NCBI RefSeq assembly: GCF_900157385.1
Contig: NZ_LT717699.1
Location: 726,524-790,523 of the forward strand
Source of the DNA: Mycobacterium terramassiliense
Lineage (GTDB): Bacteria > Actinomycetota > Actinomycetes > Mycobacteriales > Mycobacteriaceae
Length of the DNA stretch: 64,000 bases
Reading direction: 5' to 3'
In this document: in pieces, positions 1 to 10,447 of the stretch
How positions within the stretch are numbered: position 1 is the first letter of the stretch
Layout: each line of letters starts with the position of its first letter
Made by a program: the position numbers and the translations under genes
Notes under the pieces: generated by a model
What the model was told of the DNA's origin: nothing
Database searches by the model: none
The model's input: only the letters and a program-made list of their open reading frames with translations

Positions 1-264
1 GAGGCCGTCAACGCCGCGTCGATGATGCCGAGCGCGCAATCAATTGTTGATGTCGTAAACGGCCTGGCCGCGCCATACATTAATCAGATTACAAATCTGA
101 TTAGTACCGTGAACTACGTAATGCAAAAGCTCGTGAGCGCAATCTATCTCGCCTTCCTTGTGCCGTATGAGGCATTGGTACTGGCATATTTGACTCTGGC
201 TCTATTGATCGGCGCGGTACAACTGCTGGAGGGTTTCCTCGGCATATCGATTCCGGTTCCATAA
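1..264 (+). CDS. 3' end of an unrecognised gene (partial)
   Basis: The frame is open from the first base and stops with TAA at 262-264, so this is most likely the C-terminal 87 residues of a gene that begins outside the window. The visible part has one strongly hydrophobic stretch (roughly residues 60-82) and ends FLGISIPVP. An internal ATG at 22 exists, but with the frame open to the edge it need not be the start. It converges on the mmpL gene to its right. I do not recognise the family and assign no function. Confidence 0.45.
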   Translation, partial: EAVNAASMMPSAQSIVDVVNGLAAPYINQITNLISTVNYVMQKLVSAIYLAFLVPYEALVLAYLTLALLIGAVQLLEGFLGISIPVP

Positions 265-293
265 CTAGTTTGCGGGTCTAGGGCCCACTCCAG

Positions 294-310
294 GCCGCCG
301 GCTTCGCGGC
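294..310. terminator. possible hairpin between convergent genes
   Basis: GCCGC at 294-298 pairs with GCGGC at 306-310 around a 7-base loop, in the gap between the convergent ends of the unknown gene and mmpL. There is no T tract, as is usual for mycobacterial terminators. The stem is short, so this is weak. Confidence 0.2.
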
Positions 311-331
311 GCCATCAAATCGGGCGCCGAG

Positions 332-3253
332 CTAGACGGACAGCTTTGGGAAGTCGACCGTGACCGCGTCGTCGTCCTTGGCGGGCGGATCCTCCCTCAG
401 CAGCAGGGACCGCACCAGCGGACGCGGCCCCACATCCCGAAGCATGTAGCTGGCCGGGCGGGGGCGCACCGTCTGTGGCCACCAGAACCAGCGCCCGAGC
501 AGGGCGGCGATGGACGGAGTCATAAACGAGCGCACGACCAGGGTGTCGAACATCAGGCCCAGGCCGATGGTGGTGCCGACCTGGCCGATGATGCGCAGAT
601 CGCTGAACACCATCGAGGCCATGGTGAAGGCGAACACCAGGCCCGCGTTCGTCACCACTTTCCCGGTTCCGCCCATCGCGCGGATGATGCCCGTGTTGAT
701 GCCGCCCGCGATTTCCTCTTTCATGCGTGATACCAAAAGCAGGTTGTAGTCGGATCCGACGGCCAAAAGCACGATCACGGACATCGGCAGCACCATCCAG
801 TGCAATTTGATGCCGAGCATGTATTGCCAGGCGAGCACCGACAGCCCGAAGGATGCGCCCAACGAAAGCAGTACGGTCCCGACGATAACCAGGGCCGCCA
901 CAAAACTTCGCGTGAGGACGAGCATGATGACGAAAATAAGACAAAGCGCGCCGACCAGGGCGATCCATAGGTCGTATTTCGAGCCGTCACTGAAGTCTTT
1001 GTAGGTCGATGCGGTGCCGGCGAGGGAGATCTTGGCGCCCTCCAACGGCGTCTTCTTGAGCGCCTCCTCGGCCGCCGACCTGATCCGATCGATCCGCGCG
1101 ATGCCCTCCGGCGTCGCGGGATCGCCGCGGTGGGAAATGATGAACCGGGCCGCCTTCCCGTCCGGAGCTACGAAGGACGTCATGGCGCGCTGAAAGTCCG
1201 CGTTCTTGAAGACGTCTGGAGGCAGATAGAAGGAATCGTCGTTGTGGGCGGCGTCGAACGCCTGCCCCATGGCGGTGGCGTTCTGGCTCGTGTCGTCCAG
1301 CTGGCCCAAGAACCCGGATGTGGTGCTGTGGTTCGTCAGCAGCATGGTGCGCGTGGCCTCCACGATCGCGATCATGGGCGGGATCTGCGCGAGTATCTGC
1401 GGCAGCAGCTCGTCGAGCTTCAGCGCGTCCTTTAGTACGTGGTGGGTCTTTTCGGCGAGCAGGTCGAGACCGTCCAGCGAATCGAATATGCTCCTCAGCG
1501 CAAAACAAACAGGAATGTCGTAACAGTGCTTTTCCCAGTAGAAGTAATTTCGGATCGGCCTGAAGAAATCCTCGAAATCCGAGAAACTAACTTCCGTTTC
1601 GTCGATGATGTCAACCATTTCCTTGGTGAGGCCGATCGTGTGATGAGCAATTCCCGTGAGGCGCTCCTGCAATCCGTAGAGGCGCTTCATCACCGTGATT
1701 TGTTCGGCCAGCAAGTCGGCCTGTTTGAGGAGATCGTTCATAGCTTGTTTGATAAAAGTCACATTTTGCAGCATGGTCGCGTTTTGCATGCTGATCAAAA
1801 AGGGTATTGAAGTGTGCTCAATCGGTGTCCCCTCGGGCCGGGTTATGCCCTGAACCCGGGAAATGCCCGGGACCCGGAAGATCGCCTTGGCCAGTTTGTG
1901 CAAGACGAGAAAATCGGCCGGATTGCGCATATCGTGATCCGACTGGATCATCAGAATGTCGGGCATCATGCGCGATTGGGAGAAATGACGATTGGCGGCC
2001 GTATATCCCAGGTTGGCCGGCAGGTCTTGGGGTAGATAGGACCGGTCGTCATAACTCGTTTTGTAGCCCGGAAGCGTTACCAGCCCAATCAGCGCGACCG
2101 CCAGTGTCGCGGCGAGAATCGGCGCGGGCCAGCGGACGATCGCCGTGCCGACCCCTCGCCATCGTTGTTGCGCGATCCTGCGCTTGGGGTCGCACAGCCC
2201 GAAGCGGCTGCCGGCGGTCAGAATTGCCGGAACCAGCGTGACCGCGATCGCGACCGCGACGAGCATGCCCACCGCGCATGGCACGCCGATGGTCTGGAAG
2301 ATGGGCATCCGGGTGAAGCCCAGGCACAACATCGCCCCGGCGATGGTCAATCCGGAACCCAAGACGACGGGAGTGACCCCGCGGTAGGTGGTGTAGTAGG
2401 CCGTTTCGGGGTCTTCGCCGGCCTGACGGGCCTCTTGATAGCGGCCGACGAAGAATATTCCGTAGTCGGTTCCGGCCGCCATCGACAGTGTCACCAGCAG
2501 ATTGATGGCGAACGTCGACAGCACGACAACGTTGTTGTCGGCGAGAAACGCGATGATCCCTCTCGCCGCGCCGGCTTCGATCCCGACCCCGACCGCCACC
2601 AGAACCGCGGTGGTCACCGAACGGTAGACGATCAACAGGACCACGAAGATGATCACGGCCCCTATCAGCGCCATTTTTAACAGCGACGCGTCGCCGCTGC
2701 GCTGCATGTCGGGAATCAGCGCCGCCGGGCCGGTCAGATGCACTTCGACGCCAGGGGGAGGCGGCGTCCGCTTCATGATGTCCCGGACCGCCGCCACGGA
2801 CTCCTTGGCCAAGGTGGTGCCTTGGTTGCCGGCCAGATTCAGCTGAACGTATGCGGCCTTGCCATCAGGGCTTTGCACGCCCGCCGCCGTGAGTCGGTCT
2901 TCCCACAAGTCCTGAACGTGTTCGACATGCGTTGGGTCGCTTCGTAATTCGCGGACCAATTGTCGGTAGTAAGTGTGGGCGTCGTCCCCGAGCGGCCGCT
3001 GCGCCTCGAGGACGATCATCGCAAAACTGTCCGAATCGGACTCTTTGAAGGCCTTGCCCATGTTCGTCATGGCCTGCACCGACGGCGCGTCTCGAGGGGC
3101 CAGGGGTACGGAATGTTCTTCGCCGACCTGCTCCAACGGCGGAACCCCGAAAGTCACGGCGAGCGTCAACGCGACCCACGCCAGAATCACGAACGGCGTA
3201 AGCCTGCGGATCGTCCGCGCCACCACAGGCGGACGAGGCTGTTCGGTGCTCAT
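332..3253 (-). CDS. MmpL family RND lipid transporter (distal copy)
   Basis: This 973-residue protein has full MmpL length and architecture: an N-terminal membrane helix (about 15-35), a first extracytoplasmic domain, five helices, a second large domain and a C-terminal bundle. The proton-relay Asp-Tyr pairs are visible as GTDYGIFF (about residue 261) and GSDYNLLL (about 834). It is closely similar along its length to the mmpL just upstream and has a longer acidic C-terminus ([15 protein letters not shown]). MmpL proteins move mycobacterial glycolipids or their precursors across the inner membrane. The mmpS-mmpL-mmpL order matches the MmpS4/MmpL4a/MmpL4b cassette of glycopeptidolipid loci, so a GPL-like cargo is inferred. 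Start ATG at 3253. Confidence 0.93.
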   Translation of the reverse strand: MSTEQPRPPVVARTIRRLTPFVILAWVALTLAVTFGVPPLEQVGEEHSVPLAPRDAPSVQAMTNMGKAFKESDSDSFAMIVLEAQRPLGDDAHTYYRQLVRELRSDPTHVEHVQDLWEDRLTAAGVQSPDGKAAYVQLNLAGNQGTTLAKESVAAVRDIMKRTPPPPGVEVHLTGPAALIPDMQRSGDASLLKMALIGAVIIFVVLLIVYRSVTTAVLVAVGVGIEAGAARGIIAFLADNNVVVLSTFAINLLVTLSMAAGTDYGIFFVGRYQEARQAGEDPETAYYTTYRGVTPVVLGSGLTIAGAMLCLGFTRMPIFQTIGVPCAVGMLVAVAIAVTLVPAILTAGSRFGLCDPKRRIAQQRWRGVGTAIVRWPAPILAATLAVALIGLVTLPGYKTSYDDRSYLPQDLPANLGYTAANRHFSQSRMMPDILMIQSDHDMRNPADFLVLHKLAKAIFRVPGISRVQGITRPEGTPIEHTSIPFLISMQNATMLQNVTFIKQAMNDLLKQADLLAEQITVMKRLYGLQERLTGIAHHTIGLTKEMVDIIDETEVSFSDFEDFFRPIRNYFYWEKHCYDIPVCFALRSIFDSLDGLDLLAEKTHHVLKDALKLDELLPQILAQIPPMIAIVEATRTMLLTNHSTTSGFLGQLDDTSQNATAMGQAFDAAHNDDSFYLPPDVFKNADFQRAMTSFVAPDGKAARFIISHRGDPATPEGIARIDRIRSAAEEALKKTPLEGAKISLAGTASTYKDFSDGSKYDLWIALVGALCLIFVIMLVLTRSFVAALVIVGTVLLSLGASFGLSVLAWQYMLGIKLHWMVLPMSVIVLLAVGSDYNLLLVSRMKEEIAGGINTGIIRAMGGTGKVVTNAGLVFAFTMASMVFSDLRIIGQVGTTIGLGLMFDTLVVRSFMTPSIAALLGRWFWWPQTVRPRPASYMLRDVGPRPLVRSLLLREDPPAKDDDAVTVDFPKLSV

Positions 3254-3397
3254 GCGGCCCTCAACGGGCGGCCGGTGGGGGAGGCCACGCCGTGCGCGTC
3301 GAAGCGGCAGCCACTGCCTGTGCTATCGCCCTGTGCCACAGTGCTCTCCACGGTTGCCGGTCTTGTCCTGAACTTTGAAATCCGCCACTGATTTCCG
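3254..3397 (-). pseudogene. remnant of a second mmpS between the two mmpL genes
   Basis: The gap between the mmpL genes, read on the minus strand, translates into [19 protein letters not shown]. This lines up with [20 protein letters not shown] near the C-terminus of the intact MmpS (6283-6714). The shared core is VAQGDS followed by GCR. The end is similar too (PLRAA against SLNAA), and both run directly into the following mmpL ATG. No membrane helix or start remains, so this is a decayed 3' fragment. It implies that the tandem mmpL pair arose by duplication of an mmpS-mmpL unit. Confidence 0.72.
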
Positions 3398-6286
3398 TTA
3401 CCTCAGCAACAAGGCGCGTACCAGCGGACGGGGCCCGGTGGGCCGAAGCAGGGAACTCGCGGGGCGGGGCCGCACTTTTTGCGGCCACCAGAACCAACGC
3501 CCCAACAGCGCGGCGATGGACGGCGTCATGAAAGCCCGCACGACCAGCGTGTCGAATAGCAACCCAAGGCCGATCGTCGTGCCCACCTGACCGATCACGC
3601 GCAGGTCGCTGACCAGCATGGACCCCATGGTGAACGCGAACACCAGCCCCGCGTTCGTCACCACTTTGCCGGTGCCACCCATGGCGCGAATGATGCCGGT
3701 GTTGATGCCGGCGCCTATTTCCTCTTTGATCCGGGCAACCAGCAGCAAGTTGTAGTCAGACCCGACCGCCAGAAGGACGATCACGGACATCACGAGAACC
3801 GACCAATGTATTGGTATGCCGAGCAAATCCTGCCAGGCGAAGACGGACAACCCGAAGGACGCGCCCAGCGAGAGCAACACCGTACCGACGATGACCAGGG
3901 CGGCAACGAAACTTCGCGTCATGATCAGCATGACGATGAAGATCAGGCAGAGCGCCGCGACCCCGGCGATCATCAGGTCGTAGGTGGAGCCACGCACCAC
4001 GTCGCGCACACCCGCCGCGGTGCCCGCGAGGTAGATCCTCGACGCTTCCAGCGGAGTTCCCTTGAGCGCTTCCTCGGCCGCGTTTTTAATCGGGTCGACC
4101 CGGGAAATGCCCTCGGGCGACGCGGGATCGCCTTTTTGTAAAATGAGCATGCGGACGGCTTTCCCGTCGGGTGACAAGAATATCTTCATGATTCGTTGAA
4201 AGTCTTTGTTCTGGAATGCTTCCGGCGGCATATAAAACGAATCGTCGTTTCGGGCGGCGTCGAACGCCCTTCCCATGGCACTGCCGTTGCTGTTGTCGTC
4301 GCTCATGTTTCCGAGGACCCCGGACATGGTGCTGTGCATGGTCAGCAGCATGGTCCGCGAACTCTCCATGATCGCGATCATTTCGGGAAACTGGGCAAGT
4401 ATCTGCGGCAGGAGCAGGTCTATCTTGTCGAGGTCCGTCACCACGTCGCCCAGCTTGTCGGTGACCGAGTCAACGCCGTCGAGGGCGTCGAAGACGCTTC
4501 TGAAGGAAAAGCAAACCGGAATGTCGTAGCAGTGCTTTTCCCAGTAGAAGTAACTGCGGATCGGCCTGAGGAAGTCCTCGAAATCCGAAATATGCCCTCG
4601 CAGATCCTTCGTGAGGTCCTGTATGTCGTGCGTGGTGCCGACCATGTCGTGCGTCGTGGCGACCATCTGCTGCGTCAGGCTGTAGAGGTGTCGCGTGATG
4701 CCGATCGCTTCGGCCAACATGTCGGCCTGCTTGAGCATGTCGTTGAGACGCTCTTTCTGGAAAAACAGGAATTGCTGCTGGCCGGCCACTTGCATGCTGA
4801 GGAAATACGGTATCGACGTGTGCTTGATCGGGGTCCCCTCGGGCCGGGTCGCGGCCTGCACCGACGAAATGCCCGGCACGGCGAGGACGGCCTTGGCCAG
4901 TTTCTCCAATACCAGGAAATCGGCCGGGTTACGCAGGTCGTGATCGGTCTCGACCAACAGGATCTCGGGTGCCATCATTGCCGACGGCGGAAAATGTCGC
5001 GCCGCGGCCTCATATCCCAAATTGGCGGGGATATTCTTGGGAATGTATTTCTGGTCGTTGTAGCTGGGTTTGTAGCCCGGCAGCGTCAACAGCCCGATCA
5101 GCGTGACCGCCAGGCTGGCGACGAGAATGGGTGCGGGCCATCGAACGATCGCCGTGCCGACGCGTCGCCATGCGCGGGGGTTGATTTTCCGCCGGGGCTC
5201 GAACAGGCCGAAACGGCTTCCGACGGTGAGAACCGCCGGAATCAGCGTGACCGCGACCGCGACGGCGACCAATACGCCCACCGCACAGGGGACCGCCAGC
5301 ACGTAGAAGGACGGCAGCCGCGTAAATATCAGGCAGAAAAGCGCTCCGGCGATCGTCAGACCCGAGGCCACAACGACCTTGGTGACCCCGTGGTAGGTGG
5401 TGTAGTACGCCGTTTCCCTGTCCGCGCCAGCTTGGCGCGCCTCCTGATACCGGCCGACGAAAAATATCCCGTAGTCGGTCCCGGCCGCGATCACGAGGGA
5501 TACCAGCAGATTGACGGCGAAGGTGGTGAGGCCGATGGCACCGTGGTGGCCAATAAAGGCAACGATTCCCCGCGCCACTTGCAATTCGATGCCGACCACC
5601 ACCAACAGCAGAATCGCGGTGACCACGGAACGGTAGACGAAAAGCAGCGTAATGAAGATCACGGCGATGCTCACGGCGGTGATCGTGGCAACGGTCCGGT
5701 CGCCGCTGTGGCTCATATCCGCATTGATCGCCGCGGGCCCGGTGACATACGCTTTGACTCCGGGCGGGGCCGGCGTCCGCGCGACGATGCGCTGGACGGC
5801 TTCGATCGATTCGTTGCCCACGGTCTGGCTGGAGTTGCCGGAGAGAAGCACCTGAACATATGCGGCCTTGCCATCGACGCTTTGCGCCGCGTGTCTGGTT
5901 AGTTCGTCGCCCCAGAAGTCCTGGACGTATGCCACATGCTTCGGATCATCCCTTAACTGAGAGACCAACCGGTCGTAATACCTGTGGGCATCGTCGCCGA
6001 GGGGTTGCTGGCCCTCCAAAACGATCATCGCCACGGGGCCGGTATCCGACCGGCCAGTTTGGTCGGATGCCTTGAAGTCTTCGTTCATCCGCTGTGCCGC
6101 CGTGACGGACGGGGCATCTATCGGATTCAGGGATACTGAATGCTCGGTCTCGACCTGCTCCAACGTCGGGACGAACATGATCAAGAAACCGATGATCGCC
6201 AACCACGCCACGATGATGGGCACGGAAAACCTACGGATCGTCCGCGCTACCAATGGTCGACTGGCGTGTGGCCGTTGGTCGGTCAT
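3398..6286 (-). CDS. MmpL family RND lipid transporter (proximal copy)
   Basis: This 962-residue MmpL has the same two-domain RND layout as its neighbour. Asp-Tyr proton-relay motifs are GTDYGIFF (about residue 265) and GSDYNLLL (about 843). Its ATG at 6284-6286 overlaps the mmpS stop by 4 bp, indicating translational coupling, as expected for a membrane transporter and its small MmpS partner. The protein ends at LLLR, without the acidic tail of the distal copy. Substrate cannot be read from sequence. By context it is a glycolipid of this locus. Confidence 0.94.
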   Translation of the reverse strand: MTDQRPHASRPLVARTIRRFSVPIIVAWLAIIGFLIMFVPTLEQVETEHSVSLNPIDAPSVTAAQRMNEDFKASDQTGRSDTGPVAMIVLEGQQPLGDDAHRYYDRLVSQLRDDPKHVAYVQDFWGDELTRHAAQSVDGKAAYVQVLLSGNSSQTVGNESIEAVQRIVARTPAPPGVKAYVTGPAAINADMSHSGDRTVATITAVSIAVIFITLLFVYRSVVTAILLLVVVGIELQVARGIVAFIGHHGAIGLTTFAVNLLVSLVIAAGTDYGIFFVGRYQEARQAGADRETAYYTTYHGVTKVVVASGLTIAGALFCLIFTRLPSFYVLAVPCAVGVLVAVAVAVTLIPAVLTVGSRFGLFEPRRKINPRAWRRVGTAIVRWPAPILVASLAVTLIGLLTLPGYKPSYNDQKYIPKNIPANLGYEAAARHFPPSAMMAPEILLVETDHDLRNPADFLVLEKLAKAVLAVPGISSVQAATRPEGTPIKHTSIPYFLSMQVAGQQQFLFFQKERLNDMLKQADMLAEAIGITRHLYSLTQQMVATTHDMVGTTHDIQDLTKDLRGHISDFEDFLRPIRSYFYWEKHCYDIPVCFSFRSVFDALDGVDSVTDKLGDVVTDLDKIDLLLPQILAQFPEMIAIMESSRTMLLTMHSTMSGVLGNMSDDNSNGSAMGRAFDAARNDDSFYMPPEAFQNKDFQRIMKIFLSPDGKAVRMLILQKGDPASPEGISRVDPIKNAAEEALKGTPLEASRIYLAGTAAGVRDVVRGSTYDLMIAGVAALCLIFIVMLIMTRSFVAALVIVGTVLLSLGASFGLSVFAWQDLLGIPIHWSVLVMSVIVLLAVGSDYNLLLVARIKEEIGAGINTGIIRAMGGTGKVVTNAGLVFAFTMGSMLVSDLRVIGQVGTTIGLGLLFDTLVVRAFMTPSIAALLGRWFWWPQKVRPRPASSLLRPTGPRPLVRALLLR

Positions 6287-6714
6287 GCGGCGTTCAGCGA
6301 GCAGGACGTAAAGGCGCTTACTTCGTGCGCGGTCTTCTCGGCTTTGACCACGCCGTCCAGCATGATGCGGCAGCCGATAGTGTCACTGTCGCCCTGCGCC
6401 GCGACGCTCCTCAAGCCCGTTGCCGCGGTGATCGCGAACTCGTATGACCACGGCAGACTCGCCCCGGCCACGTGTTGCGCATCACCGTTGGCGCCGAAAA
6501 AGCTGATCAAGGCCACGGTCCCCGGTGGTCCGAAGACCTCGTACCTCAGGTGCTGGGGATTGTAAGGCTTGTTGTCGACTCTGGTATCGGCATACGAGAG
6601 GCTCTTCTCAGAGCCGAAGAGGCCGTGCAGTCGCGACACAGTCAAACCCCCGACGGCGATCACCACCAGAACGACTACCGGGATCCACAGCTGCCGCAAC
6701 AGCTGAAGAATCAC
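6283..6714 (-). CDS. MmpS family accessory membrane protein
   Basis: This is the small partner of MmpL transporters: one N-terminal membrane helix ([18 protein letters not shown]), then an extracytoplasmic beta domain with family motifs [19 protein letters not shown] and [13 protein letters not shown] place the start at GTG 6714, which gives 143 residues, the usual MmpS size, with AGAGG 2 bases upstream (AGAGGTCC-GTG). The frame stays open to an ATG at 6894, but that would add 60 arginine-rich residues absent from the family. Three cysteines lie in the exported domain. The gene leads the mmpS-mmpL-mmpL operon and is divergent from the first UGT gene. Confidence 0.88.
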   Translation of the reverse strand: MILQLLRQLWIPVVVLVVIAVGGLTVSRLHGLFGSEKSLSYADTRVDNKPYNPQHLRYEVFGPPGTVALISFFGANGDAQHVAGASLPWSYEFAITAATGLRSVAAQGDSDTIGCRIMLDGVVKAEKTAHEVSAFTSCSLNAA

Positions 6715-6933
6715 GGACCTCTGATTTCGGCGATTCTTTGCCGATTTCACTTGTGCTCGAGGCGCAGAGGACGGTTGGCGAGGACGTCGCAGAAGCAAAC
6801 GCCGGGAACCTGGTCGTTCGTCGGCATTGCTGCTGCGCTCGACGGGGACATCGGGCCACGCCGGCTCAACATCGTGCACACTGCCCCAGACCACCGCACC
6901 ACCCTAGCTGACACGAGTTTAATTACGGCTCCA

Positions 6934-6946
6934 CACCATACTGGTG
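6934..6946. promoter_or_regulatory. small palindrome in the mmpS/UGT divergent region
   Basis: CACCA-TAC-TGGTG is a perfect 5+5 inverted repeat in the 415-bp region between mmpS (start 6714) and the UGT gene (start 7130). On the minus strand TATGGT overlaps it and could be a -10 box for mmpS, which suggests an operator. I see no other gene in this interval. A chance occurrence is possible. Confidence 0.25.
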
Positions 6947-7036
6947 GCACACAGCCTCCGACCAGGATTTAAGGAACTTCTCAGGGTGCCGTCCCGACGG
7001 GGGTCGGTCTGGTCGCGGTTGCGGATGTCGCCGCCG

Positions 7037-7069
7037 CTGGGGCTATGCTGCTGGGCGGCTGAGCCGGGA
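7037..7069 (+). promoter_or_regulatory. conserved promoter block upstream of UGT gene 1
   Basis: The block around TATGCTGCTGGGCGGCTGAG is nearly identical to one at 47764-47796 in front of the fourth UGT gene. TATGCT (7044-7049) fits the mycobacterial -10 pattern TANNNT and lies 80 bp from the ATG. The spacing at the other copy is 81 bp. Conservation of block and spacing supports a shared promoter, or simply recent duplication of the gene with its leader. Confidence 0.5.
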
Positions 7070-7129
7070 CGCCGTCTGCCGCTTTCATCTCGCATCACGC
7101 GCACGGAAGTGAAGGGCCAGGACCACGCG

Positions 7130-8410
7130 ATGAAATTTGTGCTGGCGTTCTATGGAACTCGCGGCGACGTGGAGCCCGGCATCGCTGTCGGCCGCGAGTT
7201 GCGGCACCGCGGGCACGAGGTGTGCATGGCCGTCCCGCCCGACCTGGTCAGCTTCGCCGAATCGGTTGGGCTCGCCGCGACCGCCTACGGGCCGGACATG
7301 CAGGCCTGGCTGGAATCGACGCGCAACTTCTGGGCGCGATTCTTCCGCAACTTCTGGAATATCCGGGAGGCGAAGAAGTTGCTGAGCGAAGCGCGGGAGC
7401 CCGGTACTCAGCGCTGGGCGGAGATGAGCACCGCGCTGACCGCGCTGGCCGACGGGGCCGACCTCTTACTCACCGGCATGAGTTATCAGGAGCTCTCGGT
7501 CAACGTCGCGGAGTACCGCAACATTCCACTGGCCACGCTGCTTTGGTTCCCGATCCGGGTGAACGGCCAACTCTTTCCGGGCCTGCCGGCTCCATTGATC
7601 CGCTCGGCGATGGCGGCCTACGAGTGGTTGGTGTGGCGGGGCGTGAAGAAGGTCCAGGACGCACAGCGCCGGCAGCTAGGCCTTCCGGCCGTGAAACGTC
7701 CCGCGCCACGGCGCATCGCGGAACGAGGCGCGCTGGAAATCCAGGCCTACGACGAGGTGTGCTTTCCCGGGCTGGCCGCCGAATGGGCGGAATGGAATGC
7801 GCGGAAGCCGCCCCAGCGGCCCTTTGTCGGCACGCTGACGATGGAGTTGGCGACGGGCGCCGATGACGACGTCGCTTCGTGGATCGCGGCGGGAACGCCG
7901 CCGATTTGCTTCGGGTTCGGCAGCATACCGGTCGAATCTCCGGCCGATACGCTGTCCATGATCAGCGCCGCGTGTGCGCAACTCGGCGAGCGCGCACTGG
8001 TCTGCGCCGGTTGGACCGATTTCGGCGATGCCACCCATTCCGACCACGTCAAAGTGGTGGGCGCGGTGAATTACGCGGCGATCTTTCCCGCCTGCCGCGC
8101 CGTCGTCCACCACGGCGGTGCGGGCACCACGGCCGCAGGCCTGCGCGCCGGCGTTCCCACGTTGATCCTTTGGATGGCAGACGTTCAGCTGATCTGGGGA
8201 GTCGCGATCAAACGACTGAAAGTGGGTACCGCGCGCCGCTTTTCGAGCGCTACCGAGAAATCGCTGGTCGCCGATCTGCGCCGGATCCTGGCCCCGCAAT
8301 ATGCCGCCCGAGCCCGCGAAATCGCCACGCGGATGGGCAGACCCGCCGAGAGCGTCGCGGCCGCCGCTGATCTTGTGGAGACTTTCGCCCGCCTCGAGCG
8401 CGTTGGGTGA
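7130..8410 (+). CDS. UGT-family glycosyltransferase (GT1, RtfA/Gtf-like), copy 1
   Basis: This 426-residue GT-B enzyme is of the mycobacterial family that glycosylates glycopeptidolipids and related lipids. The N-terminal acceptor domain opens MKFVLAFYGTRGDVEP, and the C-terminal nucleotide-sugar domain carries HHGGAGTTAAGLRAGVP (about residues 325-341). The start is ATG 7130, because MKFVLA is shared with the other three copies. The open frame extends further upstream without homology. No signal peptide or membrane helix, so it should act in the cytoplasm on a dTDP- or UDP-sugar. Which sugar it transfers cannot be told from sequence. It converges on the GMC oxidoreductase gene 32 bp away. 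Confidence 0.9.
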   Translation: MKFVLAFYGTRGDVEPGIAVGRELRHRGHEVCMAVPPDLVSFAESVGLAATAYGPDMQAWLESTRNFWARFFRNFWNIREAKKLLSEAREPGTQRWAEMSTALTALADGADLLLTGMSYQELSVNVAEYRNIPLATLLWFPIRVNGQLFPGLPAPLIRSAMAAYEWLVWRGVKKVQDAQRRQLGLPAVKRPAPRRIAERGALEIQAYDEVCFPGLAAEWAEWNARKPPQRPFVGTLTMELATGADDDVASWIAAGTPPICFGFGSIPVESPADTLSMISAACAQLGERALVCAGWTDFGDATHSDHVKVVGAVNYAAIFPACRAVVHHGGAGTTAAGLRAGVPTLILWMADVQLIWGVAIKRLKVGTARRFSSATEKSLVADLRRILAPQYAARAREIATRMGRPAESVAAAADLVETFARLERVG

Positions 8411-8442
8411 TACACGCTCGGAACTCTCGATACCCCAACCGG

Positions 8443-10092
8443 TCAGGCGGGGAAATGCACCCGGTTGACGTGCTCGGCTACCCGCAGGGCGTTGGCCGCG
8501 ACGGTCAAGCTGGGGTTCAGACCGGCGCTCGAGGGAAAGAACGAGGCGTCGACGACGTAGAGGTTGTCGACTTCATGGGCCCGGTTTTGTGGGTCGAGGA
8601 CGCTGTTTGTGGGATCGCTGCCAAAGCGACACGTGCCGCAGACATGGCCCAGGGTTGAGTTGTTCGCACCGGTCCGCAGGGTGAGCGTGCGGAATGGCTT
8701 CAACACCTCTTTTATCTGCCGGATAAACACCGCGCGGCGGTCGATCTCATTGGGGTGTAACCGATAGCGAAGCCGCAGCCGTTGGCGGTCGTCCGCGCCG
8801 GGTCGGTCACTGGGCAGGACGCGGTTGTCCAGATACGGCAGGTCTTCCATCATCGGGGCCAGCACCAGCCCACCGTTGAAGAAGTGATCGTAGATCGGTC
8901 GCACCGCCGGGCTCATCATGCGCAGCACCTTCGACTGCCAACCGGGCTGGTTGGTGAACATGTCCATGGAGGCCAAATTGGCCATCGCGCCGGCCGACTG
9001 TAACGTGCCGTACTTCTGGCCCTCCCAGAAATAGAAGTCGTTGAGGCCGATTTCCTTGTTCTCGGCCGTGATCTTGCAGCCGGGTTCTGTCCAGACCTCG
9101 ACCCAATCCATCAGATGCCGCATCAGGTTGCGGCCCACGTGGTCTGAGCCGTTGGCCAGGCCGCGCGGCCAGTCACCCGAACGGGAGTTGAGGAGCAGTA
9201 TCGGGGTCACCAGAGCGCCGGCGGCCAGCACCACGACCTTGGCTTTGAGGGCCAGCATGTCGGAGTGATGTTGGGCGATCACCCGCTGCACCTGGGCGCG
9301 GTCTGCTTCCAGACGCACGACCCGGCATTCGTCGAGCAGGTGGGCGCCGTGCTCGGCCACGGCGGGCTGCACGCCGTTGCGGGCGGCGTCGTTCTTGCAC
9401 GAGTGCGGACAAAGGTGGGCCTGGCAGGTCGGACACCCGTCGGTGTAATCGCACGCCATTGGCAGGTGGTACGGGTGCAGACCGCGCTGCGCCAGGTGGT
9501 TGACCAGCGGCTGGTTGTCGGTCGAAAACGGCGGCGCCGGAGGCAGCTTGACGTGGGCGGCTTCGGGTCGCAGGGGGTCCGGTGCGCCGCGCACCCCGAG
9601 CAGTTTTTCGGCTTCCGCGTACCAGGGGCTCAGTTGGTCGTAGGTGATGGGCCAGGTTTCGGGCACGGTGGACTCGCCGGGGTCGCGGAAGTTTTGCCGG
9701 GGAGTGAAGTCTTGGGCGAAGAACCGTTCGCACACCATGCCGTACAAAGCCGAGGACCCGCCCGTGCCGCTGCCGATGTACGGCACGAACCGCTTGGGGA
9801 AGCGCCCGCTGATGTCTTCGATCTCGTCGGTGCTGCGTCCGGCCCGGGCCAAGACGTCGTAGTAGGTCTTTGCGGAGCGGGCTGCCAGCGGTTCGGCCAG
9901 TTCGGGCATGGCCGCGCGGATGGTTCCCGGTGTTCCGGGCAGCGTCGAGCGTCCCTTTTCGACGAACAGGACCCGCCGGCCCGAGCGGGCTAGCGAGTAG
10001 CCCAGCATCCCGCCGCCCATGCCGGTGCCCACGACGATCACATCCCACACCACGCGTTCGGCGTCGCGCGCACTCAGTTCGCCGTCGGCCAA
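8443..10092 (-). CDS. GMC-family FAD oxidoreductase, copy 1
   Basis: This flavoprotein belongs to the glucose-methanol-choline family (549 residues). It has the N-terminal dinucleotide fold VVGTGMGGGMLGYSLA followed by the acidic strand end FVEKG. The C-terminal GMC domain has HVCGTCRFG (about 485) and SAGLNPSLTVAANALRVAEH. Five cysteines spaced C-x5-C-x2-C-x4-C-x3-C lie at about residues 212-231 and are conserved in copy 2. I start it at TTG 10092, five bases after AAGGAG, because copy 2 has the same leader and TTG start. The frame is open 37 codons further to 10203. The substrate is unknown. Oxidation of a sugar or lipid hydroxyl is plausible from context. Confidence 0.87.
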   Translation of the reverse strand: MADGELSARDAERVVWDVIVVGTGMGGGMLGYSLARSGRRVLFVEKGRSTLPGTPGTIRAAMPELAEPLAARSAKTYYDVLARAGRSTDEIEDISGRFPKRFVPYIGSGTGGSSALYGMVCERFFAQDFTPRQNFRDPGESTVPETWPITYDQLSPWYAEAEKLLGVRGAPDPLRPEAAHVKLPPAPPFSTDNQPLVNHLAQRGLHPYHLPMACDYTDGCPTCQAHLCPHSCKNDAARNGVQPAVAEHGAHLLDECRVVRLEADRAQVQRVIAQHHSDMLALKAKVVVLAAGALVTPILLLNSRSGDWPRGLANGSDHVGRNLMRHLMDWVEVWTEPGCKITAENKEIGLNDFYFWEGQKYGTLQSAGAMANLASMDMFTNQPGWQSKVLRMMSPAVRPIYDHFFNGGLVLAPMMEDLPYLDNRVLPSDRPGADDRQRLRLRYRLHPNEIDRRAVFIRQIKEVLKPFRTLTLRTGANNSTLGHVCGTCRFGSDPTNSVLDPQNRAHEVDNLYVVDASFFPSSAGLNPSLTVAANALRVAEHVNRVHFPA

Positions 10093-10447
10093 TCGAACTC
10101 CTTGGTGCAGGATCGGCCCAAAGCGCGACCGGCCCGGGCGAATCGGGATCGTAACATCCGGTACGACGGACAGATGGGGTGAATTGCCCGCCCCGTCGAG
10201 CACAACGCCGCACGTCGATCAGCCCCGGATCGCCTCGCCGATTGTCCTGAGGTGGGCCTCTGGTTGCACCGCTGGAGCGACCGATATGGCTGATCACCAG
10301 ACCGATTCCCCGTCCGCTCAATTTATTGCGGCCCGGAAGTATTCAATCAAGGCAAATTGGTAGAGAACACTATTGGACGGGTGTAGTGTAAGCCGCTGTC
10401 CTCACGGGGACGTTGACGACACGTCGCGCCTGCAATCGGAGCCACAC
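10093..10447. other. 355-bp divergent intergenic region, no gene seen
   Basis: This lies between GMC copy 1 and the PE_PGRS gene. It carries the GMC ribosome binding site AAGGAG next to 10092 and a repeated upstream motif at 10373-10391. I see no other coding or RNA feature. Confidence 0.5.
10373..10391 (+). promoter_or_regulatory. TTGNACRGGTGT motif upstream of PE_PGRS
   Basis: TTGGACGGGTGTAGTGTAA matches the pattern TTGNACRGGTGTNNNNTAA, also seen at 22586, 24836, 42883 and 47644. The 15 bases around TATTGGACGGGTGT differ at one position from those at 42881. TAGTGT at 10384-10389 could be the -10 box, 58 bp from the ATG. Confidence 0.4.

Noticed and set aside
4196..5902. 568-codon plus-strand open frame
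   Set aside because: It lies entirely antisense to a well-supported mmpL gene. High GC produces long antisense frames, and the translation shows no family motif.
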